Source: Colwellia sp. | GTDB taxonomy: Bacteria > Pseudomonadota > Gammaproteobacteria > Enterobacterales > Alteromonadaceae | Direction of reading: 5' to 3' | DNA length: 49,929 bases | Assembly: GCA_029938115.1 (NCBI GenBank) | Contig: JAPYOP010000033.1 | Span: forward strand, 1-49,929 | Part shown: piece by piece, positions 7,965 to 18,077 of the stretch | Layout: each line of letters opens with the position of its first letter | Position numbering within the stretch: position 1 is the first letter of the stretch | Made by a program: the position numbers and the translations under genes | Notes under the pieces: model-generated | What the model saw: the letters and a program-made list of their open reading frames with translations, nothing else | Databases searched by the model: none | Told to the model about the DNA's origin: nothing

Positions 7965-9068
7965 CTATTCTGGAGCAGCAACTATATCTTGTAACCTAGC
8001 TGGCTTTTCTGTTCTTAATATCACCGCCATACTCGCCTGCTGATATACTTTAAAAACCATTAATTCACCCAAAGGCTCTTCCGGCATTTTATAGTCTGAG
8101 CCATCAGAAGTAAGCATACGATCCCAACGAGGTGCTTCATTGGTATATTGAGGACCCGTGCTTGTTTCAACTACGCCAGGACTAGAGCGCTTTATTGACA
8201 TCACGTCACCAACAACGACTTGATGCTCATGGCCTCGGTTTATCATTACCACTTCTAATTTACCAAACTCACGCCCACCATTAACCGCTTTAACGATAGA
8301 GCCTCTAAATGATTTATCAACCGCTTTCATAGTAAATACAGAAGGGTACATCTGCCCTTCATGCACTGGCACTACATAATTGCCAGAGCGTATTTCACGT
8401 TTTACTGTGCTGACTTTTAACGTTGCGGGTTCATTTTCGCTCATATTGCCGCTTCTAAGCACTTGGCCTGTAGCGACTAAATCAACATAAAAACCTAATG
8501 ATTCTTCTGTTTCAGGGTCAATAATTTCTTCACCCTTATTATAAATTGCATAAGTCTTGGAAATTTCTAAGTCTTTATTAACATAAACTTTAAAGTTATC
8601 AATGCTCAGCCTGTACCCTTCATCAGTACCAACAACATAAGGAAGTTGTTCAAGTTGTTCTTCACTAAATAAATGGTCATACTTCATATAGGGAGCTATC
8701 ACTTCTAAAGGCAGTAGCTTTATTGATGAATCATCTTTATCTTTTTGACGAATATTAGGGGACCATTTATAACTCGGTTTTGTTTTCACCGGCTCAAGCA
8801 CTAACATGGGCTCGCCTTTTTCATCAAAAACCAACGTAATAATGTCGCCTGGATAAATTAAGTGGGGATTATTAATTTCAGGGTTTAAACGCCAAAGTTT
8901 CGGCCAAAGCCAAGGTTGCTTTAGAAAAATAGCAGAAATATCCCAAAGCGTATCCCCTTTTATAACAACATATGTTTTGGGTGCATTATCATTAATTGTC
9001 AGTTCATCGGCCAATGAAATTAAGGAGCATGCAAATAAAGAAAAGGTTAATAGTATTTTTTTTAGCAT
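7965..9068 (-). CDS. Secreted LysM-domain protein
   Basis: The 367-residue product starts at ATG 9068, chosen because AAAGGA lies 9 nt upstream and the N-terminus MLKKILLTFSLFACSLISLA is then a normal Sec signal peptide; a start at 9113 would bury it behind 15 extra residues. Mature residues about 30-80 form one LysM domain (YVVIKGDTLWDISAIFL, WPKLWRLNPEINNPHLIYPGD), which binds peptidoglycan. The remaining about 280 residues are beta-rich and unassigned. The gene is divergent from def across a 142-bp gap and upstream of dprA. LysM proteins at this place are seen in other marine gammaproteobacteria. A role in cell-wall binding or regulation of wall enzymes is inferred. Confidence 0.85.
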   Translation of the reverse strand: MLKKILLTFSLFACSLISLADELTINDNAPKTYVVIKGDTLWDISAIFLKQPWLWPKLWRLNPEINNPHLIYPGDIITLVFDEKGEPMLVLEPVKTKPSYKWSPNIRQKDKDDSSIKLLPLEVIAPYMKYDHLFSEEQLEQLPYVVGTDEGYRLSIDNFKVYVNKDLEISKTYAIYNKGEEIIDPETEESLGFYVDLVATGQVLRSGNMSENEPATLKVSTVKREIRSGNYVVPVHEGQMYPSVFTMKAVDKSFRGSIVKAVNGGREFGKLEVVMINRGHEHQVVVGDVMSIKRSSPGVVETSTGPQYTNEAPRWDRMLTSDGSDYKMPEEPLGELMVFKVYQQASMAVILRTEKPARLQDIVAAPE

Positions 9069-9210
9069 GTGGCTCGTTCCTTTATTACCTAAATTCAAAT
9101 TGTGGTTTTTCATGCTTTTATAGAAATGCAGTAATATTAATTGCTATAATAATAAACATAACACTCTAAAAGAGTTATCGCTAATTCTTTTATCAAACAT
9201 TTATAAGATT

Positions 9211-9720
9211 ATGACTATTTTAACTGTACTACGTTTTCCAGATCCTCGTTTAAAAACAAAGGCTAGCCCTGTTGGTGATATCACTGACGCAACCTTAACA
9301 ATCATAGACGATATGATAGCAACCATGTATGAAGAAAAAGGTGTCGGCCTTGCCGCTACGCAAGTTGACATTCATCAACGCATCGTCGTTATTGATGTTT
9401 CTGAAAATAGCGATCAACCTATAGTATTTATAAACCCGGAAATAATTGCTAAAAGCGATGAAACTTTAATCAATGAAGAAGGTTGTTTATCAGTACCTGG
9501 GATTTATGCCAAGGTAGATCGCCACACCAACTGCACGGTAAAAGCTTTAGGTAGAGATGGTAAAGAGTTCACTCTAGACGGTGAAGAATTATTAAGTATC
9601 TGCATTCAGCATGAACTTGATCACTTAAATGGTATTTTGTTTGTTGACTACTTATCACCACTTAAGCGTCAACGCATTAAAACTAAGCTAGAAAAAGAAG
9701 CTCGTTTAGATAACGCTTAG
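9211..9720 (+). CDS. def: Peptide deformylase
   Basis: Def removes the N-formyl group from nascent polypeptides. The 169-residue protein has all three signature motifs: GVGLAATQ (about 45-52), EGCLS with the metal-binding cysteine (about 90-94) and QHELDHLNG, the HExxH motif with the catalytic glutamate and two metal-binding histidines (about 132-140). The length equals the E. coli enzyme. It starts the rightward def-fmt-rsmB-trkA operon; fmt follows after 23 bp, pairing the enzymes that add and remove the formyl group. Confidence 0.98.
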   Translation: MTILTVLRFPDPRLKTKASPVGDITDATLTIIDDMIATMYEEKGVGLAATQVDIHQRIVVIDVSENSDQPIVFINPEIIAKSDETLINEEGCLSVPGIYAKVDRHTNCTVKALGRDGKEFTLDGEELLSICIQHELDHLNGILFVDYLSPLKRQRIKTKLEKEARLDNA

Positions 9721-9743
9721 CGCTAATTAATAGGATAACCCTT

Positions 9744-10718
9744 TTGTCAAAACCATTAAATATCATTTTTGCCGGCACTCCTGATTTTGCCGCACAACAT
9801 TTAGCTGCACTTATTAACAGCGAACATAATATTGTTGCTGTTTACTGCCCGCCAGATAAACCTGCTGGTCGTGGTAAAAAGTTAACCGCTTGTGCTACTA
9901 AGTTATTAGCGCTTGAACACAATTTAACTGTTGAGCAACCAGTTAACTTTAAAGAAGTTAATGAGCAACAACAATTAGCACAATACCAAGCAGATATAAT
10001 GGTGGTTGTCGCTTATGGTTTACTCTTGCCCGAAGTCATATTGAATGCCCCGCGTCTAGGTTGTATTAATGTTCATGGTTCACTTTTACCAAAGTGGCGC
10101 GGTGCGGCACCCATTCAACGCTCACTAGAAATAGGCGATGAAAAAACGGGTGTTACCATAATGCAAATGGATAAAGGCCTTGATACGGGCGATATGATAT
10201 TAACCGCTGAATGCACCATTGAAGAGACAGACACTAGCGCCGATCTCTATGAAAAATTAGCGAAAATTGGCCCGAGTGCTCTACTGAATACCTTATCATT
10301 AATGGCCACAAACGAGCATAAAGCAATCAAGCAAAATAATGACTTGGCAACTTATGCTCACAAACTAGAGAAAGCTGAAGCAGAATTAGATTGGCAATTG
10401 ACCGCTAGTGAATTAGATAGAAAAATTCGTGCATACATTCCTTGGCCTGTGGCGCAATTCACTTTTAATGATGTTCATGAAAAGCAACATAGAATTCGTG
10501 TTTGGCAGACATCCAAGCAAGATGTTAAAACCACTGAGCCTGTTGGTACCATTATTTCTGCTGACAAAAAAGGCATTGTTATTGTTACCGGCACAGGCGC
10601 ACTTTGTTTAGAAATTTTGCAACTTCCCAACAAAAAAGCATTGCCTGTACAAGATATTTTAAATGGGCGTGCTAATTGGTTTAAAATAGGCGCTAACATT
10701 AATGGCTTAGTAAATTAA
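9744..10718 (+). CDS. fmt: Methionyl-tRNA formyltransferase
   Basis: Fmt transfers a formyl group from 10-formyltetrahydrofolate to Met-tRNAfMet. The 324-residue product shows IIFAGTPDFAAQHL at the N-terminus and the folate-binding and catalytic segment HGSLLPKWRGAAPIQRS, in which the formyltransferase SLLP loop is intact. The C-terminal OB-like domain (about 205-320) is complete. The start codon is TTG at 9744, preceded by TAGGAT about 8 nt upstream; no better in-frame start is seen. The stop abuts the rsmB start with no gap, which points to translational coupling. Confidence 0.97.
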   Translation: MSKPLNIIFAGTPDFAAQHLAALINSEHNIVAVYCPPDKPAGRGKKLTACATKLLALEHNLTVEQPVNFKEVNEQQQLAQYQADIMVVVAYGLLLPEVILNAPRLGCINVHGSLLPKWRGAAPIQRSLEIGDEKTGVTIMQMDKGLDTGDMILTAECTIEETDTSADLYEKLAKIGPSALLNTLSLMATNEHKAIKQNNDLATYAHKLEKAEAELDWQLTASELDRKIRAYIPWPVAQFTFNDVHEKQHRIRVWQTSKQDVKTTEPVGTIISADKKGIVIVTGTGALCLEILQLPNKKALPVQDILNGRANWFKIGANINGLVN

Positions 10719-12068
10719 ATGACCACTCAACTTTCTCAAACAAACAAATCAAAGCCGATCAACATTCGCGCATTAGCTGCTAAGTGTTGTTATAGCGTTA
10801 TTGACCAAGGTCGCAGTCTAGGCGATGAACTACCCAGACAACAAGATAAAGTGACGGCGAAAGATAAAGGACTATTGCAAGAAATTTGTTATGGCGTATT
10901 ACGGTATTTACCCGAATTAGAACATGATGTTCGTGGCTTAATGCAAAAACCGTTAACGGGCAAGCAAAGAGTTTTTCACTTTCTGCTATTAGTGGGCGTG
11001 TATCAAATAAAATATATGCGTATACCTGATCACGCTGCGGTAAGTGAAACTGTCGCGGCTACAGGCACTTTGAAAAATCGTCATATGAAATCTTTAGTTA
11101 ATGGCGTATTGCGAAATTTTGTTCGTGCTAGTGAAAAGACCATCGCTGATAATTCACAAAAAGCCCTCCCAGATGCTTTACAATACAACCACCCAGGCTG
11201 GTTTATTAAAAAAGTACAGCAAGGCTATCCTGAGCAATGGCAACAAATACTGAACGCTAATCAGCAAAAGCCACCCATGTGGTTAAGAGCAAACCAACAA
11301 CATCACAGCAGTGCAAATTATCAAGCGTTGCTGGCAGCGGCCGACATATCAATCAATTCTATTGAACCGTTAAGCCAAGCAATTGAATTAGAACGCCCTT
11401 GCGATGTCACAAAGTTACCTGGTTTTGAACAAGGTTGGATATCGGTACAAGATGGCGCAGCACAACAGGCTGCTCGGTTGTTAGATTGTCAAAATGGTGA
11501 TGTTGTTCTTGATTGCTGCGCAGCTCCCGGTGGAAAGACTTGTCATATATTGGAGCAAACACCTAATATCGCTTCAATGACCGCTATTGATATTGAAGCA
11601 AGTCGTTTAGTAAGAGTGGAAGAAAACCTTACACGTTTAGGGTTAACAGCGACAGTAATTACCGCTGATGCTGCGAATGCTAAAACATGGTGGCAAGGGC
11701 AACTCTTTGATCGAATTTTATTAGATGCCCCTTGCTCTGGTACAGGAGTTATTCGTCGCCATCCTGATATTAAATGGTTGCGCAAAGCTAGCGACATTGA
11801 TGCTTTAGTTATATTACAACAGAAAATTCTAAAAGAAACATGGTCTTTGCTTAAACCCGGTGGTACTTTACTTTATGCGACCTGTAGTATTTTACCGCAA
11901 GAAAATAGTGAGCAAATAAAACACTTTATTGAAAACAATGCGGATGCGACACTACTGAGCATTGATTGCGCAGAAGAAAATAGTGACACAATCGGTTGGC
12001 AATTATTGCCCGGTGAAAAGAACATGGATGGTTTCTATTACGCTAAACTGTTAAAAACAAAAGCGTAA
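10719..12068 (+). CDS. rsmB: 16S rRNA m5C967 methyltransferase RsmB (Sun)
   Basis: RsmB uses S-adenosylmethionine to methylate C967 of 16S rRNA. The 449-residue protein has an N-terminal NusB-like RNA-binding domain (about 15-145, including the LLVGVYQIKYMRIPDHAAVSE segment) and a C-terminal Rossmann methyltransferase domain with DCCAAPGGKTCHILE (SAM binding), DAPCSGTGVIRRHPD and YATCSI. The two cysteines expected in RNA m5C methyltransferases lie in APCSGTG and ATCS. ATG at 10719 follows directly after the fmt stop. It is the third gene of the def operon. Confidence 0.97.
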   Translation: MTTQLSQTNKSKPINIRALAAKCCYSVIDQGRSLGDELPRQQDKVTAKDKGLLQEICYGVLRYLPELEHDVRGLMQKPLTGKQRVFHFLLLVGVYQIKYMRIPDHAAVSETVAATGTLKNRHMKSLVNGVLRNFVRASEKTIADNSQKALPDALQYNHPGWFIKKVQQGYPEQWQQILNANQQKPPMWLRANQQHHSSANYQALLAAADISINSIEPLSQAIELERPCDVTKLPGFEQGWISVQDGAAQQAARLLDCQNGDVVLDCCAAPGGKTCHILEQTPNIASMTAIDIEASRLVRVEENLTRLGLTATVITADAANAKTWWQGQLFDRILLDAPCSGTGVIRRHPDIKWLRKASDIDALVILQQKILKETWSLLKPGGTLLYATCSILPQENSEQIKHFIENNADATLLSIDCAEENSDTIGWQLLPGEKNMDGFYYAKLLKTKA

Positions 12069-12103
12069 AGGCCATAAACTCAGCTTAAGAACAAGAATAA
12101 CAA

Positions 12104-13480
12104 ATGAAAATAATTATAGTGGGTGCTGGCCAAGTAGGTGGCACTTTAGCGGAAAACCTTGTCGGTGAGAATAACGAAATATCGGTTGTTGATATTGACG
12201 GAGAAAAACTTCGTGAACTGCAAGACAGGATGGATTTACAGGTCGTTACCGGTCAAGGTTGCCATCCTGAAGTATTAAAAAATGCCGGCGCTGAAGATGC
12301 TGACATGGTTATTGCTGTGACTTCAGACGACGCCACCAACATGATCACCTGTCAAATTTGTTCTTCATTGTTTAACACCCACAAAAAAATTGCTCGGATC
12401 CGATCAAACCAAATTTTGAAATATTCTGAGCAGTTATTTCATAAACATCACATTCCTGTTGATCACGTTATTGCGCCTGAAGAATTGGTAACACGTGATA
12501 TCGCCCGGTTAATTGACTACCCAGGCGCTTTGCAAGTATTAGAGTTTGCTCACGGACGGGTTAGTTTAGTGGCTGTTAAGGCCTACTATGGTGGTTTATT
12601 AGTTGGTCATGCTTTATCAGCGTTAAGAGATCATATCCCTAACGTTGATACGCGTGTTGCCGCTATTTATCGCAACGGCAAGCCCATTCGCCCTCTTGGA
12701 ACAACCGTCATAGAAGCCGACGATGAAGTGTTTTTTATTGCGGCAAGTATTCACATACGTGCGGTGATGAATGAACTGCAAAAATTAGAACCTGCTTATA
12801 AACGCATTATGATTGTTGGTGGCGGTAATATAGGCGCAGGACTTGCCCGTATATTAGAAAGCGATCATCAAGTTAAATTAATTGAACGTTCACCTGAGCG
12901 TGCCGCAAAATTGACTTCAGAGCTAGATCAAACACTGGTTTTCAATGGCGACTCTTCTGATATAGAACTATTAACTGAAGAAAACATTGACCAGTTTGAT
13001 GTCTTCATTGCTGTTACCAATGATGATGAAGCCAATATTATGTCTTCATTGTTAGCTAAAAAGCTTGGCGTTCGTAAAACTATGGTACTTATTCAGCGCG
13101 ATGCTTATATAGAACTAGTACATGGTGGTGCTATCGACATTGCTATTTCACCACAACAAGCAACAATTTCAGCACTACTAACCCATGTTAGGCGCGGCAC
13201 TATCGATAATGTTTATAGTTTACGTGGCGGTGCTGCAGAAGCGATTGAAATTGTTGCCAAGGGCGATGAAAAGTCATCCAAAGTAGTTGGTCGTGCCATC
13301 AAAAATATTAAATTGCCCCCAGGCACAACCATTGGCGCGATAGTCCGTGGCTCAGAGGTATTAATAGCTCACTCCAATACGCTAATACGAGAAGAAGATC
13401 ATGTTATCCTTTTCTTAGTCAACAAGCGTTATATTGGCGACGTAGAAAAGCTATTCCAAGTCAGTGCAATTTACTTCTAA
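12104..13480 (+). CDS. trkA: Trk potassium uptake regulatory subunit TrkA
   Basis: TrkA is the cytoplasmic NAD(H)- and ATP-binding gating ring of the Trk K+ channel. The 458-residue protein contains two tandem RCK units: [13 protein letters not shown] near the N-terminus, followed by an RCK-C domain, and a second Rossmann motif [13 protein letters not shown] (about 240-252) with a second RCK-C domain at the end. Length matches E. coli TrkA. It lies 35 bp after rsmB as the fourth gene of the operon. Its membrane partner trkH lies on the opposite strand at 16571-18022, with one gene between them. Confidence 0.97.
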   Translation: MKIIIVGAGQVGGTLAENLVGENNEISVVDIDGEKLRELQDRMDLQVVTGQGCHPEVLKNAGAEDADMVIAVTSDDATNMITCQICSSLFNTHKKIARIRSNQILKYSEQLFHKHHIPVDHVIAPEELVTRDIARLIDYPGALQVLEFAHGRVSLVAVKAYYGGLLVGHALSALRDHIPNVDTRVAAIYRNGKPIRPLGTTVIEADDEVFFIAASIHIRAVMNELQKLEPAYKRIMIVGGGNIGAGLARILESDHQVKLIERSPERAAKLTSELDQTLVFNGDSSDIELLTEENIDQFDVFIAVTNDDEANIMSSLLAKKLGVRKTMVLIQRDAYIELVHGGAIDIAISPQQATISALLTHVRRGTIDNVYSLRGGAAEAIEIVAKGDEKSSKVVGRAIKNIKLPPGTTIGAIVRGSEVLIAHSNTLIREEDHVILFLVNKRYIGDVEKLFQVSAIYF

Positions 13481-13556
13481 CTAACTGTAATTACAGCGAA
13501 AACACTTCAGAAAAATCACTTGTGGTCGCCTTAATCGACACATAAAATGGAGCTTT

Positions 13557-16508
13557 ATGAAACTGCTCAATACGTTATATATACTCAAGACAAGCTGCTT
13601 AAGTTTAATGTTATTAAGCTTTTTTACCTCTGCTGAATTAGCCGATACTGCGCAAGATTGGCAAACCTTTGAAACAACAAATTTCCGTGTTCATTATACT
13701 CCAGAATATAAGCAATGGGCATTATCAAGCGCTGTTGAAATGGAAAAGATTCGCACCTTAATCAAACAGCAACAAGGTCGAGTATTAACTGAAAAAGTTG
13801 ATACCTATATAGTTGATCCCTTTAATGCCGCAAATGGTTTTGCGATTCCATTAAGTAGTGCGCCTTATATGACCCTATTTGCTACGCCGCCACAATCAGA
13901 TAGCATTATTGCTAATTCAACGGGTTGGCAACAGTTGTTGGTATTGCATGAATATGTGCATCTAGTTCACTTGGGACAAAAAGATCGCGCTAACTGGCGC
14001 AGCAATATTGCTAATTGGTTTGATCTTTATGATGCAAGTCAAATAACGGAGCACCGTTGGGTGAGTGAAGGTTATGCAACTTTACTTGAATCTAAACTCA
14101 CTGGACGAGGTCGTCTTTATAACAACGCAGTTGAAGCCATTATTCAACAGTTCGCCCGTGAAGGTGCCCTGCCCACTTATGCACAATTAAGTAAGACTAA
14201 TGAAGATTATTTATCTGGCTCTATGGCTTATTTAGTTGGTGTCCGTTATTTAAAGTGGCTAGAAGAAAATTATGGTGAAGAGACATTAGATGCAGTTTGG
14301 ACACGCTGGCGAGCAGTTAAAAAACGTAGCTTTGAACAATCGTTTGAAGGTGTTTTTCAAAAATCAGCTAAACAATTATACCAACGTTTTGTTGCTGAAT
14401 ACACATTCAAAGCCTTAAACAAAGAGTATAAAAAACAGAAAGAACAAAGTATCACCCAAAACAATTCAACATTATGGCTTGATTTAAAAGGCAATGTTTC
14501 AGCACCCAGCATTAGTCCAAACGGAAAGTATTTAGCGATTGTTGATAAAAGCAAAAAAACAGCTCAAGGTAGAAAAATAACCTTAACGGTTTATAGCACC
14601 GCAGTTAACACTAAAAAGAAACAAGCGTTTAAAGAAGGTGTTGCTGATCTGCTCAAAGCAGACCCTCAAGATATAGCCAGTAAAACACCGAAAGTTTTTG
14701 AACGTAAAAAAGCCTTCATTTTAGATCAAATTAACTATCGCGGCATTAATAACCCGCGCTGGCTTGATAACGATACTATCATATATGGCGCAAGTTCTAT
14801 CGATAGTAGCAGTAGCCTCCATCAAGATTTATTTTCATGGCACATACCAAGCAACACGGTAAAACAACTGACTAAAAGTGCAAATGTTCGTCGCTTTGAT
14901 CTTGCTACAACCGGCACTAAACAAACTTTTATTATTGCTGAACGTAGCCGATATGGTAGCTCACAACTAATTAAGTTAACCATTGATGGTAAGTTTGTTC
15001 GAGCGCTTACGCCAACGAGTTTAGCGCATGTTTATGACTTTCCTAGAGTTAGACCTATGCAAGTGGATTCAAAAAACACCACGACTAGTTTTGCCTATTT
15101 ACAAAGTGCTTTAAATGAAAAGTGGTTATTGAAAGTTAGCACGCTTGATGCAACCAACAGCAACATAACAAGTGAAGAAGTTGTGCCTTTGCCACAAGAT
15201 TATCAGTTCTTATCATTTCCTGAATGGTCAAAAGATGGCAAACGTTTATTTTATGTTGCCGGTCTAAATGGTGAGACTAAACTATTTCAATATGACTTTA
15301 TCAAGCAAGTATTGAGCGTTATACCCTCTGGACTTCAGCCTGTTAGTTGGCCTGTTGCAATAAATAGTAATGAGCTTTTACATCTTGCTATCAATTCTCA
15401 GGGACCTGACATTTATCAATTACAACTAAATGACAATACCAATCAAGTTATCACTAAGACAACCCGAAGTGGCCAAGTTAACAATAACTTAGCAAGTAAA
15501 TTTAAAGCAGAAAAAGCTGACATTTTGGTTGATGAAAGTATAGGTAACAACAGACCTTATGGTTTAGGACCTCAACAAGGCACCATGACATTAGGCGCTA
15601 GTTATAACTCAGCGAGTAGCAGCTTATTTGAGCTGGGTTATAAAAGCAGCGATGCTTTACAACGTTTTGATTGGCAAGTAAATATCAGCCAAGACCTACT
15701 TTCAAACGTACTATCTGGTTATGGTGGCAATGTTCGTTGGCAGGGTTGGCCAATAAAACTCGCGGCACACGCATATCAGTTTGATTTAAAAAGCGAGCAA
15801 CAAGGCAGCTCGGCTTTACCCTTAAATAAAGTTGACGAGCAAGGGGTGCACCTCCAAGCTAGTTATCCTTATCGATACAACACATTAACAGTGGCGACTA
15901 TCGGCCAGATTAAAGTTGCTGAAAATAATGATCTATCAACAAAATATGCTGCCATTGGTTTCAAGCAAACTTGGTTTCATGAAAAACAAACATGGGGCAT
16001 AAAACAAGAAGCTAACCTTCATTACCTTACGGGTAAACATGAAGCCGATAACATGCAGACCAAAGACTATAACGGTAGTAATGGCTCACTTATCATTACT
16101 GGTCATTTTAAAGCGTTCTATTTAGGATTTGATTATGCGTGGGTGGAGCGTTCGAAAGGTGCAGGTAACATTCTAAGCCTGGGTGGTTTCAATTCAACCT
16201 TAATCCAACCTAAAGCTCATTTAAATAAGCAGTTATCGCCTGAACTTGCATTTTATCGGCAGGTTGCTAATGATTATCAAAAGCTCACCGCTTTCATTCC
16301 ACTTAAAGGTGCTCAAGCATTCTATACTCGCCATGATATGAGTGAGCAAGTAATAATAGATACTTACGGCATTAAAGGTCAAATTACGAATACTTTTGGC
16401 TTTACTGGTATAAACAATATTGCTATCGATTTTGGACTAGCTCAAGTTAACCCTGAAAATGCTAAATCAGAAACTCAAGCTTGGTTGGGGATATGGCATA
16501 AGTGGTAG
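13557..16508 (+). CDS. Large secreted protein: HExxH peptidase domain, TolB-like propeller, probable outer-membrane barrel
   Basis: This 983-residue protein has a signal peptide (about 1-27). Residues about 35-290 look like a gluzincin metallopeptidase: HEYVH at 131-135 gives zinc ligands H131 and H135 and catalytic E132, and WVSEGYAT supplies the likely third ligand E171. Residues about 310-640 contain repeated blade motifs such as SISPNGKYLAIVDK and FPEWSKDGKRLFYVAG, typical of TolB/PD40 propellers. Residues about 675-983 are strand-rich with alternating aromatic residues and end in WHKW, like an outer-membrane barrel whose last residue is aromatic. GGAG precedes the ATG by 6 nt. It follows trkA after 76 bp and converges with trkH. 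An outer-membrane-anchored peptidase is the best guess; substrate unknown. Confidence 0.75.
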   Translation: MKLLNTLYILKTSCLSLMLLSFFTSAELADTAQDWQTFETTNFRVHYTPEYKQWALSSAVEMEKIRTLIKQQQGRVLTEKVDTYIVDPFNAANGFAIPLSSAPYMTLFATPPQSDSIIANSTGWQQLLVLHEYVHLVHLGQKDRANWRSNIANWFDLYDASQITEHRWVSEGYATLLESKLTGRGRLYNNAVEAIIQQFAREGALPTYAQLSKTNEDYLSGSMAYLVGVRYLKWLEENYGEETLDAVWTRWRAVKKRSFEQSFEGVFQKSAKQLYQRFVAEYTFKALNKEYKKQKEQSITQNNSTLWLDLKGNVSAPSISPNGKYLAIVDKSKKTAQGRKITLTVYSTAVNTKKKQAFKEGVADLLKADPQDIASKTPKVFERKKAFILDQINYRGINNPRWLDNDTIIYGASSIDSSSSLHQDLFSWHIPSNTVKQLTKSANVRRFDLATTGTKQTFIIAERSRYGSSQLIKLTIDGKFVRALTPTSLAHVYDFPRVRPMQVDSKNTTTSFAYLQSALNEKWLLKVSTLDATNSNITSEEVVPLPQDYQFLSFPEWSKDGKRLFYVAGLNGETKLFQYDFIKQVLSVIPSGLQPVSWPVAINSNELLHLAINSQGPDIYQLQLNDNTNQVITKTTRSGQVNNNLASKFKAEKADILVDESIGNNRPYGLGPQQGTMTLGASYNSASSSLFELGYKSSDALQRFDWQVNISQDLLSNVLSGYGGNVRWQGWPIKLAAHAYQFDLKSEQQGSSALPLNKVDEQGVHLQASYPYRYNTLTVATIGQIKVAENNDLSTKYAAIGFKQTWFHEKQTWGIKQEANLHYLTGKHEADNMQTKDYNGSNGSLIITGHFKAFYLGFDYAWVERSKGAGNILSLGGFNSTLIQPKAHLNKQLSPELAFYRQVANDYQKLTAFIPLKGAQAFYTRHDMSEQVIIDTYGIKGQITNTFGFTGINNIAIDFGLAQVNPENAKSETQAWLGIWHKW

Positions 16509-16570
16509 GAAACTATGTTGGTGATATTTTAGACTTACAAAAACGTAAGCCTAAATGCTCACCTACAATG

Positions 16571-18022
16571 TTAAGTGCGCCAAAATGCCGGTGTAAATAG
16601 CACTAATAAAGTGAATATTTCTAAACGACCAAATAACATCGCCATAATTAAAACCCACTTACTGGTATCACCAATGCCAGAGAAGTTGGCAGCAACTTCT
16701 CCTAAACCCGGGCCAAGGTTATTAATAGCGGCCGCAACCGCAGTGAATGCCGTGATATCATCCATACCTGTAGCTAAAAGCAACAACATACAAATAACAA
16801 ACACTGCCGTGTAAGCAGAAAAGAAACCCCAGACTGCTTCAACAACTCGGTCTGGCAATACTTTTTTGCCTATTTTAATTCTAAATACGGCTTTAGGGTG
16901 CACTAATTTATTTAACTCTCGCAAGCCTTGCAAGTACAACAATAATACCCTTACGACTTTCATGCCTCCACCGGTACTGCCAGCACAACCACCAATAAAA
17001 CTTGAGAAAATGAGTAATAACGGCAATAAAGTGGGCCAATCGGCAAATGACGTTGTTGCGAAACCTGCTGTCGTGCTGATTGAAACAGATTGAAATAATG
17101 CTTGATCAAATGCTCGGTCGGCATCTTGGTATGTACCTGATGTCATCAATACCGTAAAACAAATTAGAGTTAATATCACCTGAATAGCAATAAACACTTT
17201 AAACTCAGGGTCCTGAAAATAATTTCTCAGGGATTTACTTTGTACTACCGCATAGTGCAAGGCAAAGTTAACACCCGCAATCACCAAGAAGAACACACAA
17301 ACTAAATTAATTGTAGGGCTGTTAAAATATCCCATGCTGGCATCATGTGTAGAAAACCCACCAATAGCAATGGTTGAAAAAGAATGACATATGGCATCAA
17401 AGGCTGACATGCCCGCTAGCCAATATGCTGTTGCACAAGCAATAGTTAACGATAAGTAGATGTACCATAAATGCTTTGCTGTATCCGCTATTCTTGGTGT
17501 CATTTTTGAATCTTTTACAGGGCCTGGAGTTTCCGCCCGATACAGCTGCATACCACCAATACCTAACATAGGCAGTACCGCTACGGCTAAAACGATAATC
17601 CCCATACCACCTAACCATTGTAGTTGTTGGCGATACCAAAGCACAGCATGAGGCAGTCCTTCGATATGATTTAGAATGGTTGCGCCTGTAGTAGTTAAGC
17701 CTGAGAATGACTCAAAAAAAGCATCCGTTACCGATAATGCTGGTTGTTCTAATAAAATTAAAGGAATAGCAGAAAAGCTAGCTAACACTAGCCAAAAGAG
17801 TACGACGATCAAGAAGCCTTCTCTGGCTCTTAAATCAGTTTTTTCATATCTGTTGGGATACCAAGCTAAAAAGCCAGTAATCAAACACCATAAAAAACCC
17901 ATTAAAAAAGGTACACCGCCACCATCACGATAGATCATAGAAACCATGGCGGGCGGTAGCATAGTGACACTTAGCAGTGCCACCAATAAACCTAAAATTC
18001 TTATTATGTTTTTATATTGCAC
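16571..18022 (-). CDS. trkH: Trk potassium uptake channel subunit TrkH
   Basis: TrkH is the K+-translocating inner-membrane subunit of the Trk system. The 483-residue protein has about ten hydrophobic segments arranged as four M1-P-M2 repeats. The four selectivity-filter loops are visible as TTTGAT, AIGGFS, STTAGFAT and NNLGPGLG. The start is GTG at 18022 with no strong ribosome site, but the N-terminus MQYKNIIRILGLL fits the family. It lies 55 bp downstream of yigZ in the pepQ-yigZ-trkH order also found in E. coli, and its partner trkA is encoded on the opposite strand about 3 kb away. Confidence 0.97.
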   Translation of the reverse strand: MQYKNIIRILGLLVALLSVTMLPPAMVSMIYRDGGGVPFLMGFLWCLITGFLAWYPNRYEKTDLRAREGFLIVVLFWLVLASFSAIPLILLEQPALSVTDAFFESFSGLTTTGATILNHIEGLPHAVLWYRQQLQWLGGMGIIVLAVAVLPMLGIGGMQLYRAETPGPVKDSKMTPRIADTAKHLWYIYLSLTIACATAYWLAGMSAFDAICHSFSTIAIGGFSTHDASMGYFNSPTINLVCVFFLVIAGVNFALHYAVVQSKSLRNYFQDPEFKVFIAIQVILTLICFTVLMTSGTYQDADRAFDQALFQSVSISTTAGFATTSFADWPTLLPLLLIFSSFIGGCAGSTGGGMKVVRVLLLYLQGLRELNKLVHPKAVFRIKIGKKVLPDRVVEAVWGFFSAYTAVFVICMLLLLATGMDDITAFTAVAAAINNLGPGLGEVAANFSGIGDTSKWVLIMAMLFGRLEIFTLLVLFTPAFWRT

Positions 18023-18077
18023 GTTTTATTTTTATGACTATTTCATTTATTGCATTATTGTCGGAATAAATTCCAAC

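Noticed and set aside
16529-16554. Hairpin TTAGACTTAC / GTAAGCCTAA between the convergent 983-residue protein gene and trkH
   Set aside because: The stem has an internal mismatch and neither side carries a T-run, so I do not call a terminator.
16575-17933. Several open frames on the plus strand opposite trkH
   Set aside because: They lie fully antisense to the well-conserved TrkH frame, lack ribosome-binding sites and their translations look like no known protein.
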